Of a DNA stretch of 64,000 nt, positions 14,826 to 24,176 are shown piece after piece. Position 1 is the stretch's first letter. The number at the start of each line of letters is the position of its first letter. A program made the position numbers and the translations under genes. The stretch lies in contig JBMNIG010000013.1 of NCBI GenBank assembly GCA_050950785.1, positions 1 to 64,000 of the forward strand, written 5' to 3'. The notes beneath the pieces are model-generated. The model had not been told where the DNA came from and ran no database searches. It worked only from the letters and a program-made list of their open reading frames with translations. The stretch comes from JAAYOS01 sp050950785. GTDB taxonomy: Bacteria > Bacillota > Clostridia > Oscillospirales > JAAYOS01.

Positions 14826-16136
14826 TGTTGTTCTTGGAAACATGTCCACAGGCTTGACACGCTGAACAGCGTAGCCGTTTTCTTCGAAAACCTTCAGGTC
14901 TCGTGCAAGCGTAGCTGGATCGCACGAGACGTAGACAACGCGCGCTGGTGCAATTCGCAGAATTGCGTCGATAGCGTCGCTGCTCAGCCCCTTGCGGGGC
15001 GGATCGACAGTGACGACATCGATACGTTCACCGCGCGCGTTTATCATGTTTGCAGCCTCGGCTGCATCGGCACAGATGAATTCGGCGTTCGTAATGCTGT
15101 TTAGATTGGCGTTCGCTTTTGCGTCCTCAACAGCTTGCGGAACGATTTCAACGCCAATCACCTTGCCGGCATGACGCGCCATCATAAGTGTAATTGTGCC
15201 GATACCGCAGTATAAATCAAATACCGTCTCGGTGTTTGATAAACCGGCAAATTCCAATGCCAATTTATATAAATTTTCTGTCTGGTCATGGTTTATTTGA
15301 TAAAACGAGAGCGGAGATATTCTAAATGTAAGGTCGCACAGCTTGTCGGTCAAGTACATATCACCCCACAAGACCCGCATATCATCAGTCAAGGCAACAT
15401 TGCCTTTGTGGGGATTGCAACACAGAAGAATCCCTGTCAGCTCAGGGCATTCTACTCTCAATATCTCGACTAATAAATCAATATTTTTGAAGCTCTCCTT
15501 AGCAGACACTATACATATCTGCGCTGTACCAAGTGATGAAGACCGATAATAGATATATCGAATATTACCTTCTCCACTTGCTTCATCATACATTCGAATT
15601 TTGTGTTCTTTAGCAAATCGGCGAACAACATCTGCAGCCTTATCTGCACCCTTGCTCTGAAGCAGGCAAGCATCTACGGCAAGCACATCGTGAGTCCCGC
15701 GGCGATAAAATCCAACAACCGGCTCTCCGTTTACCTCACTCGTTTGGAAAATAACCTTATTTCGATATCGATAAATCGATGGTGAAGGTAAAACATCCTC
15801 CACAAGCGTTTCAACTTTGCCTATGCGCCTTAGCGTATCCGATACCCGGCTGTGCTTCATCTGAAGCTCTTCCTCATATCGGACATGCCTTAGTGCACAT
15901 CCCCCGCACTTACCGAAGACCGGACAGTCATTTTCAATTCGATTTGCCGAAGGTGAAATCATATCCTCGATTATTGCAATGGCCCGCGACTTTAAAACCT
16001 TGATGATGCGAACGCTGCACCTATCACCCGGCACTCCTCCGCGGACGAACACGGCCATTCCATCTATATGACAGATGCCTTCGCCCCCTGAACTCCATGA
16101 TTCGATTTCAACTTGATATATATCATTCTTCTTCAT
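14784..16136 (-). CDS. rlmD: 23S rRNA (uracil-5-)-methyltransferase, RlmD/RumA family
   Basis: This 450-aa protein has an N-terminal TRAM barrel (IESWSSGGEGICHIDG), an iron-sulfur cysteine set (CPVFGKCGGC near residues 72-81), the AdoMet motif FDLYCGIGTI, the DPPRKGLS loop and the catalytic cysteine in YVSCDPATLARD. It would methylate C5 of a uridine in 23S rRNA (U1939 class, or U747 in some Firmicutes paralogues). ATG 16136 with GAGGG upstream is preferred to TTG 16169. The 3' end lies in direct repeat B. rumA-type gene ends are known integration sites for conjugative elements in streptococci, so the last codons here may be element-supplied. Confidence 0.93.
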   Translation of the reverse strand: MKKNDIYQVEIESWSSGGEGICHIDGMAVFVRGGVPGDRCSVRIIKVLKSRAIAIIEDMISPSANRIENDCPVFGKCGGCALRHVRYEEELQMKHSRVSDTLRRIGKVETLVEDVLPSPSIYRYRNKVIFQTSEVNGEPVVGFYRRGTHDVLAVDACLLQSKGADKAADVVRRFAKEHKIRMYDEASGEGNIRYIYYRSSSLGTAQICIVSAKESFKNIDLLVEILRVECPELTGILLCCNPHKGNVALTDDMRVLWGDMYLTDKLCDLTFRISPLSFYQINHDQTENLYKLALEFAGLSNTETVFDLYCGIGTITLMMARHAGKVIGVEIVPQAVEDAKANANLNSITNAEFICADAAEAANMINARGERIDVVTVDPPRKGLSSDAIDAILRIAPARVVYVSCDPATLARDLKVFEENGYAVQRVKPVDMFPRTTHVECVTLMSRVKD

Positions 16137-16169
16137 ATAGTTACAACCCTCAAACTTAAAATCCTTCAA

Positions 16170-16491
16170 TCTTGAGCCATTTGCTTCCTAAAATCAAGTC
16201 AATTCAGTGTCACGATTATTTTTAACAAACCAATCAACAACACCCTATTATTCAATTATCCAAACCAAAATCAACCCAAAACATGTACTTGTCCCAGACG
16301 TGATTTGTTGCATATTATTATACCACATTGTAGTAGAGGTAGCGATATAACACAAAAAGCCCTGCTTTCATATAAACAGGACTCTAAATATACGTGTATA
16401 CCTTAAGCGCGCCTAACGTGTTTCTTGCGTGCAAATTGCATGCTGCCACATACATAGTGCAGTTGCTAATATCTTGCGTTTAGAATATAAA
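16170..16491. other. intergenic spacer between rlmD and the DUF421 gene
   Basis: AT-rich DNA without a gene. It contains the minus-strand terminator at 16354-16383 and presumably the rlmD promoter; I could not pick a convincing -35/-10 pair. Confidence 0.5.
16354..16383 (-). terminator. terminator downstream of the DUF421 gene
   Basis: On the minus strand AGTCCTG pairs with CAGGGCT (one GT pair) around a 12-base loop and is followed by TTTTTG. It lies about 110 bases after the repaired end of the DUF421 gene. Confidence 0.6.
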
Positions 16492-17168
16492 TCAATCTTC
16501 TTTTTTATAAAACGAAATATTTTGATTTTTGTCACACACAGCCAAATATACATCCTTAGGGGATTTTATCTTATGAAGTTCCAGCTGTTTTGTAAGCCAA
16601 TTGAGATCAAATCCCATCTGCTGCAAGTTTTTTCTATTATTCGCCAGTCCATAATGATCTCTGCAAACAACGATTCCTGCGCAGGATCGAGTTGAAAGTC
16701 CTCCGGTGTTGCTGGACGACGGGTGCTAGTTGGCAAAATACTTAACTTGCCATTACATTCAAACAGGGCGGTGTGGATACTGCTCAGATCAAAATACCCT
16801 TTTTCTCTACACATCATTAAAAATTCATCGAGATCTAATTTTGCTTTTTTCATATTCTCTCGATTCAACTTTCCGTTATCAATGATGATACTGGATGTTC
16901 CGTTGAGATACTTGCGCGATCTCGGGACCTTTCTCTCAATAAAACCAAGCAAAATCGTTGCCATTGCATATATTACCATGGACAAAAAGGGTTTCCATGG
17001 CGCCTCTAATTCTGTGGCAAATTCTGCAGCTATTGATCCGATGGTGATCCCGGTAACATAATCAAAAAAGTCAAGCTGCGAAACCTGTTTGTGTCCCATC
17101 AGCCTGGTCAATATAAAAAGCGATATATATGAAAAGACGCTAGTTAAAATTATAGTTAAAACTTCCAT
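16492..17168 (-). pseudogene. DUF421 (YetF-type) membrane protein with a homopolymer frameshift
   Basis: The first 180 residues are typical of DUF421: an N-terminal membrane helix, RLMGHKQVSQLDFFDYVTGI, a second and third helix, then the cytoplasmic domain with SSIIIDNGKLNREN and RRPATPEDF. At the A-run complementary to TTTTTT (16628-16633) one base is missing. As written the protein ends after 20 unrelated residues at 16566. Adding one A restores KNLQQMGFDLNWLTKQLELH and KSPKDVYLAVCDKNQNISFY and gives 225 aa, the family's usual size. YetF-like proteins are implicated in spore and membrane physiology. It is either a recent mutation, a slippage switch or a sequencing error. Confidence 0.85.
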
Positions 17169-17479
17169 TTCACCTAGACCCGTTCAATCTTTATACTTCT
17201 ATTAAAATTACCTCTTGCGTTATGATTTTCTTGGTATGTTATTGCACTTTCATAGCATTCTTCAACACTCAAGTCTTAATAATTGCTTTTCCTATACTCA
17301 CTACTATATTGCTCAATTTTCCGAGTTATTATTTGCTGCTTTTGTGCATATTGTATGTTATAATATGAGTGGTAAGAATAAATCATGCCCCAATCAACAT
17401 AGCATAGTGAGCAAGAAAGAAAATAAAAGCAGTTAGACAGGTTCAAATCAGTGTTTTGCGTTTTTGTAGGAGGGGTTTC
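17169..17479. other. divergent spacer ahead of the membrane-protein gene
   Basis: No gene. A TATAAT hexamer at 17359-17364 (inside TGTTATAATATG) could be a -10 box for the plus-strand gene at 17480, but no good -35 box lies 17 bases upstream of it. AGGAGG at 17469-17474 is that gene's ribosome binding site. Confidence 0.4.
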
Positions 17480-18430
17480 ATGAAACGCATTCGATCCAAC
17501 GGTCTTCTCAGCTTTCTTGCACTTTCGCTAGCAATCATCGCGGTGGGAGCCTTTCTTGGATATCGTACCGCAGAGCCAATCTTTCTTCCCGTCTCTTTTC
17601 CCAGCCAGGTCGTGGAAGTATCGCCAAGTGCTCAAACATATTATGAGTTCGTTGAAACATTTTCACAAGAAACATCCCTTTCTGATGAGTCGTTGCGTGG
17701 TCTGTCGGTTCTGGCAGGTCTCTATTGCTTGATCTGGTGCATAGCTCTACTTATTAAAAAAACAACCCAAACCAAGAATGTACTGACTTCCATCGGATTT
17801 TTTATCATCACATTTCTGATCGCCGGAGTATTTGGATATGGCTTTATAGCTTTACTGAAATCCCTTGGATTTATCCATGCCGAAGCAGCGACCAAATTAT
17901 TCATCCTCACAATCGTCTCAATTCTAAGCGCCTTTTTAATTGTACCCACAGCAGCGATCCGTGCCAAGAGCAAACAAACAGTTTTAATCGGCGGAATGCT
18001 TCTTTACTGCCTTCTAAACACCATATTTGCATTCGCACAATGTCATATGGCCTATTTGTTCAGCATACCAGTCCTCTCAACGCTTATATATTCAGTTCTA
18101 ATTCGCTATAATAATCAGTTTAATTCGTCTAAGTTATTACAAATTGTATATATTGAATTGTCCGGCACCCTTATAGTTATGATATACACCCCTGTAGTTC
18201 TACTACTGCGCAATACATATTCACCTGACATGATAATAATGGCAACACAATTAGTAGTCTCATCAGTCTTACCCATTTGCATAATGGCAGCTGCCTGTAT
18301 GGTTGGAAAAGCTGATAAGTTACCCGAAGAAACTCCTGATACGTTAGATGAAGATCGGTACAATATTAGTTTCTTTGAGTCTGCCGAAGTCGTTAAGTAT
18401 ACTATCGAGTTAATAGATAAAGACTCTTAA
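17480..18430 (+). CDS. polytopic membrane protein of unknown function
   Basis: I do not recognise the family. The 316-aa product starts MKRIRSNGLLSFLAL at an ATG with AGGAGG upstream. An N-terminal membrane helix is followed by an external stretch of ~50 residues (SPSAQTYYEFVETFSQETS), then about six more hydrophobic helices, and an acidic cytoplasmic tail (EETPDTLDEDRYNISFFES). The layout of one helix, an extracellular loop and a helix bundle resembles small sensory or transport accessory proteins, but no motif supports that. It is monocistronic, between a divergent DUF421 gene and a strong terminator. Confidence 0.7.
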   Translation: MKRIRSNGLLSFLALSLAIIAVGAFLGYRTAEPIFLPVSFPSQVVEVSPSAQTYYEFVETFSQETSLSDESLRGLSVLAGLYCLIWCIALLIKKTTQTKNVLTSIGFFIITFLIAGVFGYGFIALLKSLGFIHAEAATKLFILTIVSILSAFLIVPTAAIRAKSKQTVLIGGMLLYCLLNTIFAFAQCHMAYLFSIPVLSTLIYSVLIRYNNQFNSSKLLQIVYIELSGTLIVMIYTPVVLLLRNTYSPDMIIMATQLVVSSVLPICIMAAACMVGKADKLPEETPDTLDEDRYNISFFESAEVVKYTIELIDKDS

Positions 18431-18489
18431 GCCTGGCCTGTGCCAATTGCCGATATATAGTTATTGATTATAGTGCCTATAAAACGTTT

Positions 18490-18516
18490 GTCGTCTCATA
18501 TTGAGACGACATTTTT
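18490..18516 (+). terminator. bidirectional terminator
   Basis: A perfect 9-bp stem (GTCGTCTCA/TGAGACGAC) with a three-base loop is followed by ATTTTTG. It lies 60 bases after the membrane-protein stop and between convergent genes, so it may stop both. Confidence 0.8.
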
Positions 18517-18594
18517 GTTAAGACTTTCCTTATCCAGCATCATGGTTTATAATTATGGATGAAGCAAGATTAGTTATCACAACCGATATTTCAA

Positions 18595-19224
18595 TTATAT
18601 AAATAGACACTCCACTTTTTCATGCTTCTCACCGGAAATATGGTCAACATCATCAGTAAGCCAATCCATTATTTCAAGCATGCGAATCTCCCACTCAACA
18701 TTCAATTTTTCACTTTCCAGATCGGCGTCTTCAATATAATCAGGATCTATCTCGTTATAACCGCAAATATAATCTCCTGCATTCCATATCGTAAAATTGT
18801 TGATAGGTCCTTCGATAGGCTCTTCACTTTGTTTGGCAGCAAGATTGTCGTGTCTCAATTTATATTCCTCGGCGCACCCGGGTTTCAGCCTTGTGACAAA
18901 TACTCGGTGCCGCAACGACTTCTTATCTTCACGGGGGGACCCAATTGCGCTGTACATAAGACGCATATTACCCGGTGATGCAACTAAAATAGCAGAATCA
19001 TGAAATTCTTTATCTATAAAACTGCGAATAATAGTACCGACATTGCTTTCGGTATCAGCTTCATAGTATCCAAATATGATATCTTCAGCACGCCATACAG
19101 AAAAATTCGACGCGCCTGCAGCTACTGCATCCTTTGCAACCGCAGGCATACGGGCTTCCATCGTTTGAGTTACTTCCGCTAACTTACCTGGAAATACCTT
19201 AACAAGAAATGCAAAACGTTCCAT
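18595..19224 (-). CDS. tandem L-rhamnose-mutarotase-like protein
   Basis: This 209-aa protein contains two copies of the RhaM-type dimeric alpha/beta fold. Copy one (residues 1-95) has AFLVKVFPGKL and NFSVWRAEDIIFGYYEAD. Copy two (about 105-190) has RLKPGCAEEYKLRHDN and NFTIWNAGDYICGYNEID, which is the better match to RhaM (KPG near the start, the HDN-like helix, the W-x-x-GD strand). RhaM interconverts alpha- and beta-L-rhamnose as a dimer of single domains, so a fused pair would form the dimer in one chain. The first copy lacks the His-bearing helix sequence and may be structural. It is isolated, although galM, another mutarotase, follows divergently. Confidence 0.75.
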   Translation of the reverse strand: MERFAFLVKVFPGKLAEVTQTMEARMPAVAKDAVAAGASNFSVWRAEDIIFGYYEADTESNVGTIIRSFIDKEFHDSAILVASPGNMRLMYSAIGSPREDKKSLRHRVFVTRLKPGCAEEYKLRHDNLAAKQSEEPIEGPINNFTIWNAGDYICGYNEIDPDYIEDADLESEKLNVEWEIRMLEIMDWLTDDVDHISGEKHEKVECLFI

Positions 19225-19561
19225 ACTATAATACCCCCAACTAATATTTGCAAATTCCGCTATAATCCGGTGTAAATGAGATAATCTATAGTTATTTATA
19301 TGTTCTATCCTAATAATAGAAAGTACGGCGGTAGTATGTCAAGTGTTAATCAAGAAGTTTGATTGTCTAAAATATAATCTATGAGATTTAATTAATAAAA
19401 CAATTATCGATAACAAAAGATGATCCAGACCCTAAAACAGGGCCTCAAATAGCAAGGTAATGAAAATACTGCAGCTTCTGCAGCGCTTGTTCAACTAGTA
19501 TAGAAGAATTGCAGATGATAAAAGAATACTTGAAAATAAAAGCTAAGTGGAGGTTTCTATA
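19225..19561. other. divergent spacer before galM
   Basis: No gene seen. AT-rich DNA that should hold promoters for the mutarotase-like gene (minus) and galM (plus); GGAGG at 19549-19553 is the galM ribosome binding site. I saw no clear operator. Confidence 0.4.
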
Positions 19562-20611
19562 ATGAAGTGCTATGAGAAGACATTTGGTAGAAAGGATACT
19601 GGTGAAGAGGTCCGGCTGTTTCACCTTGAAAACGGAAAGGGCATGGAGGTCGAAATAATTGAATTAGGCGCAATTATTCACCGCCTTGTGGTGCCGGATC
19701 GGAACGGTGTCAGTGCAGATGTTGTGATGGGACAGGAAACCCTGGAAAACTACATCAATAATCCTTCCTGTTCGGCGGCAGTCGTAGGACGCTTTGCAAA
19801 CCGTATTTCCGGCGCTGCTTTTACGCTAAACGGTCAAAAATATCTTCTCGATCAAAACGATGGCAACAACACTCTGCATAGCGGTGTGGGCAACTATTCA
19901 AGAAGGTTCTTTACCGGAAAGCTGTTCGAGGAAAATGATAAAGTTGGCGTTACTCTATACTACAAGGATAATGGCGAGGGAGGCTTCCCCGGCACAATGG
20001 ATGTCTGGGTAACCTATGCTCTTGATTTAGAAGGGACTCTTGAAATACAGTATAAGGCTGTGCCCGACACCGACACTATAATCAGCCTGACCAATCATGC
20101 ATACTTCAATCTTTCAGGACACATGTCTGGATCTGTGGAAAACCACCTCTTGCAAATCAACGCAGACTTTTATCTCCCGAATGATCCTACCGCACTGCCC
20201 ACAGGTGAAGTATTAAGTGTCACCGGGACCGACATGGATTTCAACTCACTTCGGCCAGTTGGTGATGGATTTAGAAGTACGGAAAAGCAGCTGGTTCAGT
20301 TCGGTGGTTACGACCATAACTATTGCCTTCGCGGGAGAGAATACCGCAAGGTAGCCGAACTTCGCGATCCCAGCAGTGGACGTGGAATGGAGGTATATAC
20401 CGATCTTCCCGGCATGCAGCTTTATACCTCAAATGCTGCCTGGAAAAACAACACAGGCAAGGGCGGGGCAATATACCAAAAGCACGGTGCCCTTTGCCTT
20501 GAAACGCAACACTTCCCGAATGCCATCAATATGTCCCACTTTCCTTCCCCAATCTATAGGGCGGGCGAAACCTTCCAGTCGGTCACAGCATTCAAGTTTT
20601 TTAGTTTCTAA
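19562..20611 (+). CDS. galM: aldose 1-epimerase
   Basis: The 349-aa protein is a standard galactose mutarotase. The substrate-binding segment GRFANRISGAAFTLNG lies near residues 83-98, the catalytic-base region holds LTNHAYFNLSGH (proton-donor His), and CLETQHFPNAIN near the C-terminus supplies the catalytic Glu. It converts beta- to alpha-aldoses, feeding the Leloir pathway or related sugar uptake. ATG 19562 is chosen because GGAGG lies eight bases upstream; a 15-base upstream ATG has none. No other gal genes adjoin it. Confidence 0.95.
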   Translation: MKCYEKTFGRKDTGEEVRLFHLENGKGMEVEIIELGAIIHRLVVPDRNGVSADVVMGQETLENYINNPSCSAAVVGRFANRISGAAFTLNGQKYLLDQNDGNNTLHSGVGNYSRRFFTGKLFEENDKVGVTLYYKDNGEGGFPGTMDVWVTYALDLEGTLEIQYKAVPDTDTIISLTNHAYFNLSGHMSGSVENHLLQINADFYLPNDPTALPTGEVLSVTGTDMDFNSLRPVGDGFRSTEKQLVQFGGYDHNYCLRGREYRKVAELRDPSSGRGMEVYTDLPGMQLYTSNAAWKNNTGKGGAIYQKHGALCLETQHFPNAINMSHFPSPIYRAGETFQSVTAFKFFSF

Positions 20612-20663
20612 TCTTCATTCAAGAAGACTCCTCAAGTATGCAGGAATATAACGTATATAGGAT

Positions 20664-20716
20664 GGGGACGGTTCTACTGTCTTGGAGTTGACCTCTAAGA
20701 TCACAGAATCATCCCC
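20664..20716. repeat. dispersed GGGACGGTTCT palindromic repeat, copy 1
   Basis: GGGGACGGTTCTACTGTCTT and a degenerate right arm ending AATCATCCCC form a long imperfect hairpin around TCTTGGAGTTGACCTCTAAGA. The same motif recurs at 20931 and, inverted, at 21675. Confidence 0.7.
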
Positions 20717-20930
20717 TTGTTTTTATAACGAGCTTTTTCAATGCACTTTTTGAACTAGCACTGCTTATCTGCAGTGTTTTCAATACTTAGTCGAAGCATT
20801 ACAAAGAAAAGACCGCAATGTATGCGATAGTGGACTTCCGAGGAAAACTATGTAGGTGAAATATTGAAAAAACGGGAAATTTATGCTAAGGTGTTTAAAG
20901 CTTTTTAGATGAACAAGACTGGATACAATA

Positions 20931-20979
20931 GGACGGTTCTACTGTCTTGGAGTTATCTCTAAGACAGAAAAACCGTCCC
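20931..20979. repeat. dispersed GGGACGGTTCT palindromic repeat, copy 2
   Basis: GGACGGTTCTACTGTCTTGG pairs imperfectly with AAGACAGAAAAACCGTCCC around a short loop. It is nearly identical to copy 1 in the left arm. Confidence 0.7.
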
Positions 20980-21081
20980 TTATCATTTACAACGAGCATT
21001 ATTATGTAGCCGTTTCCTCATTTGCATTGAATCAACAAAATGGTACACTTAAACCAGTTATAGAATGCAAAAAGCCCCTTA

Positions 21082-21561
21082 CTACTTTATATTCCTTATT
21101 TCACAGGTGATTTCATCTTCAGAAACCTCAATCAATCCATAGGTCGCACTTCTAGAAAAAAAGGTACTGCGCCCAATGCATCCCGGATTCATTACCCACA
21201 TTCCGCCGACACGCTCAAGATATGGTATATGGGTGTGCCCAAACAAAACAGCATCAACTCCGAGTTCCCTACCCTTCCATGCGATGCGATGAAGACCTAA
21301 CTTGACACCATATCTGTCACCATGGGACAAAAACAGAGTTTTCTTGGCCACATCCAATACCTTGTCCTGAGGATATGAGCTTGTAAAGTCATTGTTTCCC
21401 TTTACAACATCTAGGTGTAATTCCGGAAACAACTTTCCAATCTCCAGAGCATCCCTAGTATAATCACCGAGATGGATAACGCGATCGGGGCCAACCGCCT
21501 TGATCGCACGCTTCATCAAGCTTATATCACCATGAGAATCGGAAAAAACAATGATCTTCAT
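21082..21561 (-). CDS. yfcE: YfcE/MJ0936-type metallophosphodiesterase
   Basis: The 159-aa protein starts MKIIVFSDSHGDISL. The motifs are DSH (8-10), GDY (about 33), GNND in place of GNHD, LSHGDRYG and FGHTHIP, all typical of the short YfcE-type phosphodiesterases, where GNxD is accepted. These enzymes hydrolyse small phosphodiesters and possibly cyclic nucleotides, with Mn2+. A 32-residue N-terminal extension open to 21657 lacks a ribosome binding site and runs into the palindromic repeat, so ATG 21561 is preferred despite only a weak AAGG. Members of this family often sit next to rdgB/rph, but not here. Confidence 0.88.
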   Translation of the reverse strand: MKIIVFSDSHGDISLMKRAIKAVGPDRVIHLGDYTRDALEIGKLFPELHLDVVKGNNDFTSSYPQDKVLDVAKKTLFLSHGDRYGVKLGLHRIAWKGRELGVDAVLFGHTHIPYLERVGGMWVMNPGCIGRSTFFSRSATYGLIEVSEDEITCEIRNIK

Positions 21562-21674
21562 ATAAAAACCTTGGATAAAAATATTTGATAAAACAGACGG
21601 TGACGGTTCCGATTTCTGAAGTTGATACTGAGAAAGGCGGAACTGCTCTATTATCATGGCATTGACACTAAGGT

Positions 21675-21725
21675 GGGAACAGTTCCGTTGTCTTCGAGTT
21701 CACTTCAAGACAGTAGAACCGTCCC
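21675..21725. repeat. dispersed GGGACGGTTCT palindromic repeat, copy 3
   Basis: Here the right arm (AAGACAGTAGAACCGTCCC) is the better preserved half, and the left arm reads GGGAACAGTTCCGTTGTCTT. It lies between the U32 peptidase stop and the YfcE gene, and the minus-strand transcript would carry it as a hairpin. Confidence 0.7.
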
Positions 21726-21730
21726 TTGTC

Positions 21731-22966
21731 TTACTTTTGTCTTATCTTACGTAAAATCGAGTACGCCGGAACCGCGACAGGAAGTTTGAACCTATAAAGC
21801 CTGTGCGGGTGTTTTGCGTCATCAGTTATAGTTTCATCGACTGTGTCGAATAAGTCACCCATTGTAAACGCAATGGTCTCACCCCGTGGAATAATCAGTT
21901 CAACATCGTCACCGGTATAGAATCTATTCTTGTGGCGTACTACGGCGTTGCCCTCTTCGTCGCACTGCTCGACGATACCAATCACTTCCCAGTCACGTAT
22001 ATACGACGAATCCGAATAGTGTTGCATTGGCTTTTCAGGCATTCCGAAAAAGAAGCCGTCACTATATTCCCTGTGACTTACCTTGCATACTTCTTCATAC
22101 CACTTTTCGTCAAACGGCTTGCCATCGATCAGATCGTCTAGGGCACCGCGATAAGCTCTGGTCGTCACAGCAGCGTAATATTCACTTTTCGCTCTGCCCT
22201 CGATTTTTAGGCTGGTAACACCCGCTGCAGCAACCTTATCGAGAAACCGTATAGCACAAAGGTCCTTCGAATTCATTATATACGTGCCTTCAGGGTGCTC
22301 TTCGATTTCGTAGTACTCCCCTTCTCGCTTTTCCTCTCGAAGGTAGTACTTCCACCGACACGGTTGAGCACATGCCCCACGATTTGCGTCACGCCCCGTC
22401 ATGTAGTTCGAAAGCAAACAACGGCCGGAAAACGAGACACACATAGATCCGTGCACAAAGCACTCAATATCGAGATCGGGAGAGGTTTTTGCACGAATTC
22501 CTGCTATATCATCAAGGCTTAACTCCCGTGCGAGAATCACACGTTTTGCGCCAAGGTCATACCACAATTGGGCAGCCTCATAGTTTGCCACTCCCGCCTG
22601 CGTGCTTATGTGAATTTCAAGCGACGGTGCATGGCGCTTAACAATACTCATTACGCCTACATCTGTAACTATCGCTGCATCCGCACCGGCTTCCTCAATA
22701 TGCTCCGCAAACTGCGCGATCCGTTTCAGTTCATCATTACGAGCAACAGTGTTCAATGTCACATAGGCCTTTACACCATTGTCATGACAAAAGTCGATTG
22801 CCTTTTTCAGCTCGTCGTGCTTAAAGTTTCCGGCAGCAACGCGCATGCCGAATTCACTTCCGGCCATATACACAGCGTCAGCGCCGTACAGTACTGCCAT
22901 TGTAAGTTTTTCAAAGTTGCCGGCCGGTGCAAGCAGCTCCAAATGGCTCTTGTTATTCATTTGCAT
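21731..22966 (-). CDS. U32 family peptidase, TrhP/YrrO-like
   Basis: The 411-aa protein opens with HLELLAPAGNFEKLTMAVLYGADAV split across the usual PAG and YGAD motifs. It has HISTQAG, ECFVHGSMCVSFSGRC with the conserved cysteines, YMTGRDANRGACAQPCRW with two more, and KIEGRAKS. The cysteine pattern fits the iron-sulfur-binding U32 group now linked to prephenate-dependent hydroxylation of tRNA uridine-34 (TrhP), so that role is likelier than proteolysis. The start at 22966 uses GGAGAAAG upstream; the open frame extends 24 codons further without a site. In Bacillus the related genes lie downstream of mltG (yrrL), and the same order is kept here. Confidence 0.85.
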   Translation of the reverse strand: MQMNNKSHLELLAPAGNFEKLTMAVLYGADAVYMAGSEFGMRVAAGNFKHDELKKAIDFCHDNGVKAYVTLNTVARNDELKRIAQFAEHIEEAGADAAIVTDVGVMSIVKRHAPSLEIHISTQAGVANYEAAQLWYDLGAKRVILARELSLDDIAGIRAKTSPDLDIECFVHGSMCVSFSGRCLLSNYMTGRDANRGACAQPCRWKYYLREEKREGEYYEIEEHPEGTYIMNSKDLCAIRFLDKVAAAGVTSLKIEGRAKSEYYAAVTTRAYRGALDDLIDGKPFDEKWYEEVCKVSHREYSDGFFFGMPEKPMQHYSDSSYIRDWEVIGIVEQCDEEGNAVVRHKNRFYTGDDVELIIPRGETIAFTMGDLFDTVDETITDDAKHPHRLYRFKLPVAVPAYSILRKIRQK

Positions 22967-23069
22967 AGTATCTATCTTTCTCCATTGGCTCTTAACTGGC
23001 TCCCGACTCGTAATTGCATCAGTTCCGGAGTGACGCAATTCTCACCATTAAAATGAGCTCTCTTGATCA

Positions 23070-24176
23070 TTAACGTCCATAAACTTCGGGATTTTCATCA
23101 ATAACTCTTTGATGCTCTTCACTCGTGCGGGAGAACTCATGAACGCCCTCTTTAGTTAGAGCATAAAAGTAATACTTTGTATTTTCAGGATTCAGCGCTG
23201 CCTTGATCGACGCGATACCCGGGTTGCATATCGGTCCGGGCGGCAGGCCTTCATACTTGTATGTGTTATATGGATTGTCAATCAAAGTGTCCTCTCGAGA
23301 CAACAACCCTTTACGCTCAGGTAACACATACTGTATAGTTGCGTCAATCTGAAGTAGTCTTAAGTTCTTGCTGTTGAGGCGATTGTAAATAACAGAGGAT
23401 ATCTTTCCGCGCTCATCATTGTTTGCCGCTTCCTTTTCTATCAGAGAGGCAATAGTCAGTATTTCCCTCATAGTATAACCTGATTGGTCGATCTTTTCCC
23501 TCAGGCTCTGCGTCATCTTGCGATTGTAGTTTGAAAGAAGCTTATTGATGGCGCTGACAGGATTCTCATTCACATAAAAAGAATATGTGTCGGGGAACAA
23601 AAAGCCCTCAAGTCTGTACTTGCCCTCAGGTAGACCTTCTAGGAAGGAGTACTCAAAGTCGTAGTTTTCACAGACATCCAACAGATTTTCATATGTGTTT
23701 ACACCATAGTCAGAAAGCCTCAGAAGTATCTGCTCAACTGTAAACCCTTCGGGAATCGTCACATTAACTATCGACCGGTAAGTGGATGTAGATCTCATCG
23801 CAGATACCAAAGCTCGATAGTCCATGGTTCCCTTCACTTCGTAACTACCGGGGTGTATCTTCTCCTCTGCATTGGAGAATTTAGCGTACAGCCGGAATAA
23901 AAACGGATATCGAACTATTCCTGCTTCGTTGAGTTTGTCAGCGATCTCCGATATATTATCATCCTCATCGATCTCGACGGATGCGGTGATGTCCTCCTTT
24001 GTAAGCGCCAAGACATCATCCGCACACAGCCACCCCAAACCGGCAAAGAGGGCTGATGCACCGATAACAAACAGAAAGTATATTATTGCGCTAAAGCAGC
24101 CACCTCTTCTTACCGGCTTTTTGTTGCGCTCCGGTTCGCCGGATCGCGGCTGCGGTATTCTACGTTGTTCAGGCAT
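23070..24176 (-). CDS. mltG: endolytic peptidoglycan transglycosylase
   Basis: This 368-aa protein has a Pro/Arg-rich cytoplasmic N-terminus, one membrane helix (residues ~28-50), a LysM-like region (DEDDNISEIADKLNEAGIV) and the YceG catalytic domain. The active-site Glu lies in LTIASLIEKEAANNDER, with the downstream QIDATIQYVLP and NPYNTYKYEGLPPGPICNPG split motifs. MltG cleaves nascent glycan strands at the membrane and sets their length. ATG 24176 has GGAGG six bases before it and overlaps the preceding gene by eight bases. Confidence 0.95.
   Translation of the reverse strand: MPEQRRIPQPRSGEPERNKKPVRRGGCFSAIIYFLFVIGASALFAGLGWLCADDVLALTKEDITASVEIDEDDNISEIADKLNEAGIVRYPFLFRLYAKFSNAEEKIHPGSYEVKGTMDYRALVSAMRSTSTYRSIVNVTIPEGFTVEQILLRLSDYGVNTYENLLDVCENYDFEYSFLEGLPEGKYRLEGFLFPDTYSFYVNENPVSAINKLLSNYNRKMTQSLREKIDQSGYTMREILTIASLIEKEAANNDERGKISSVIYNRLNSKNLRLLQIDATIQYVLPERKGLLSREDTLIDNPYNTYKYEGLPPGPICNPGIASIKAALNPENTKYYFYALTKEGVHEFSRTSEEHQRVIDENPEVYGR

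Larger units (their letters stand above)
20612..21081. other. intergenic region with GGGACGG palindromic repeats
   Basis: About 470 bases without a gene. It contains two copies of a dispersed palindromic repeat (20664-20716 and 20931-20979) with a low-complexity stretch between them. Confidence 0.6.

Noticed and set aside
17430..17460. tRNA-like GGTTCAAATC near 17440
   Set aside because: No cloverleaf can be drawn around it.
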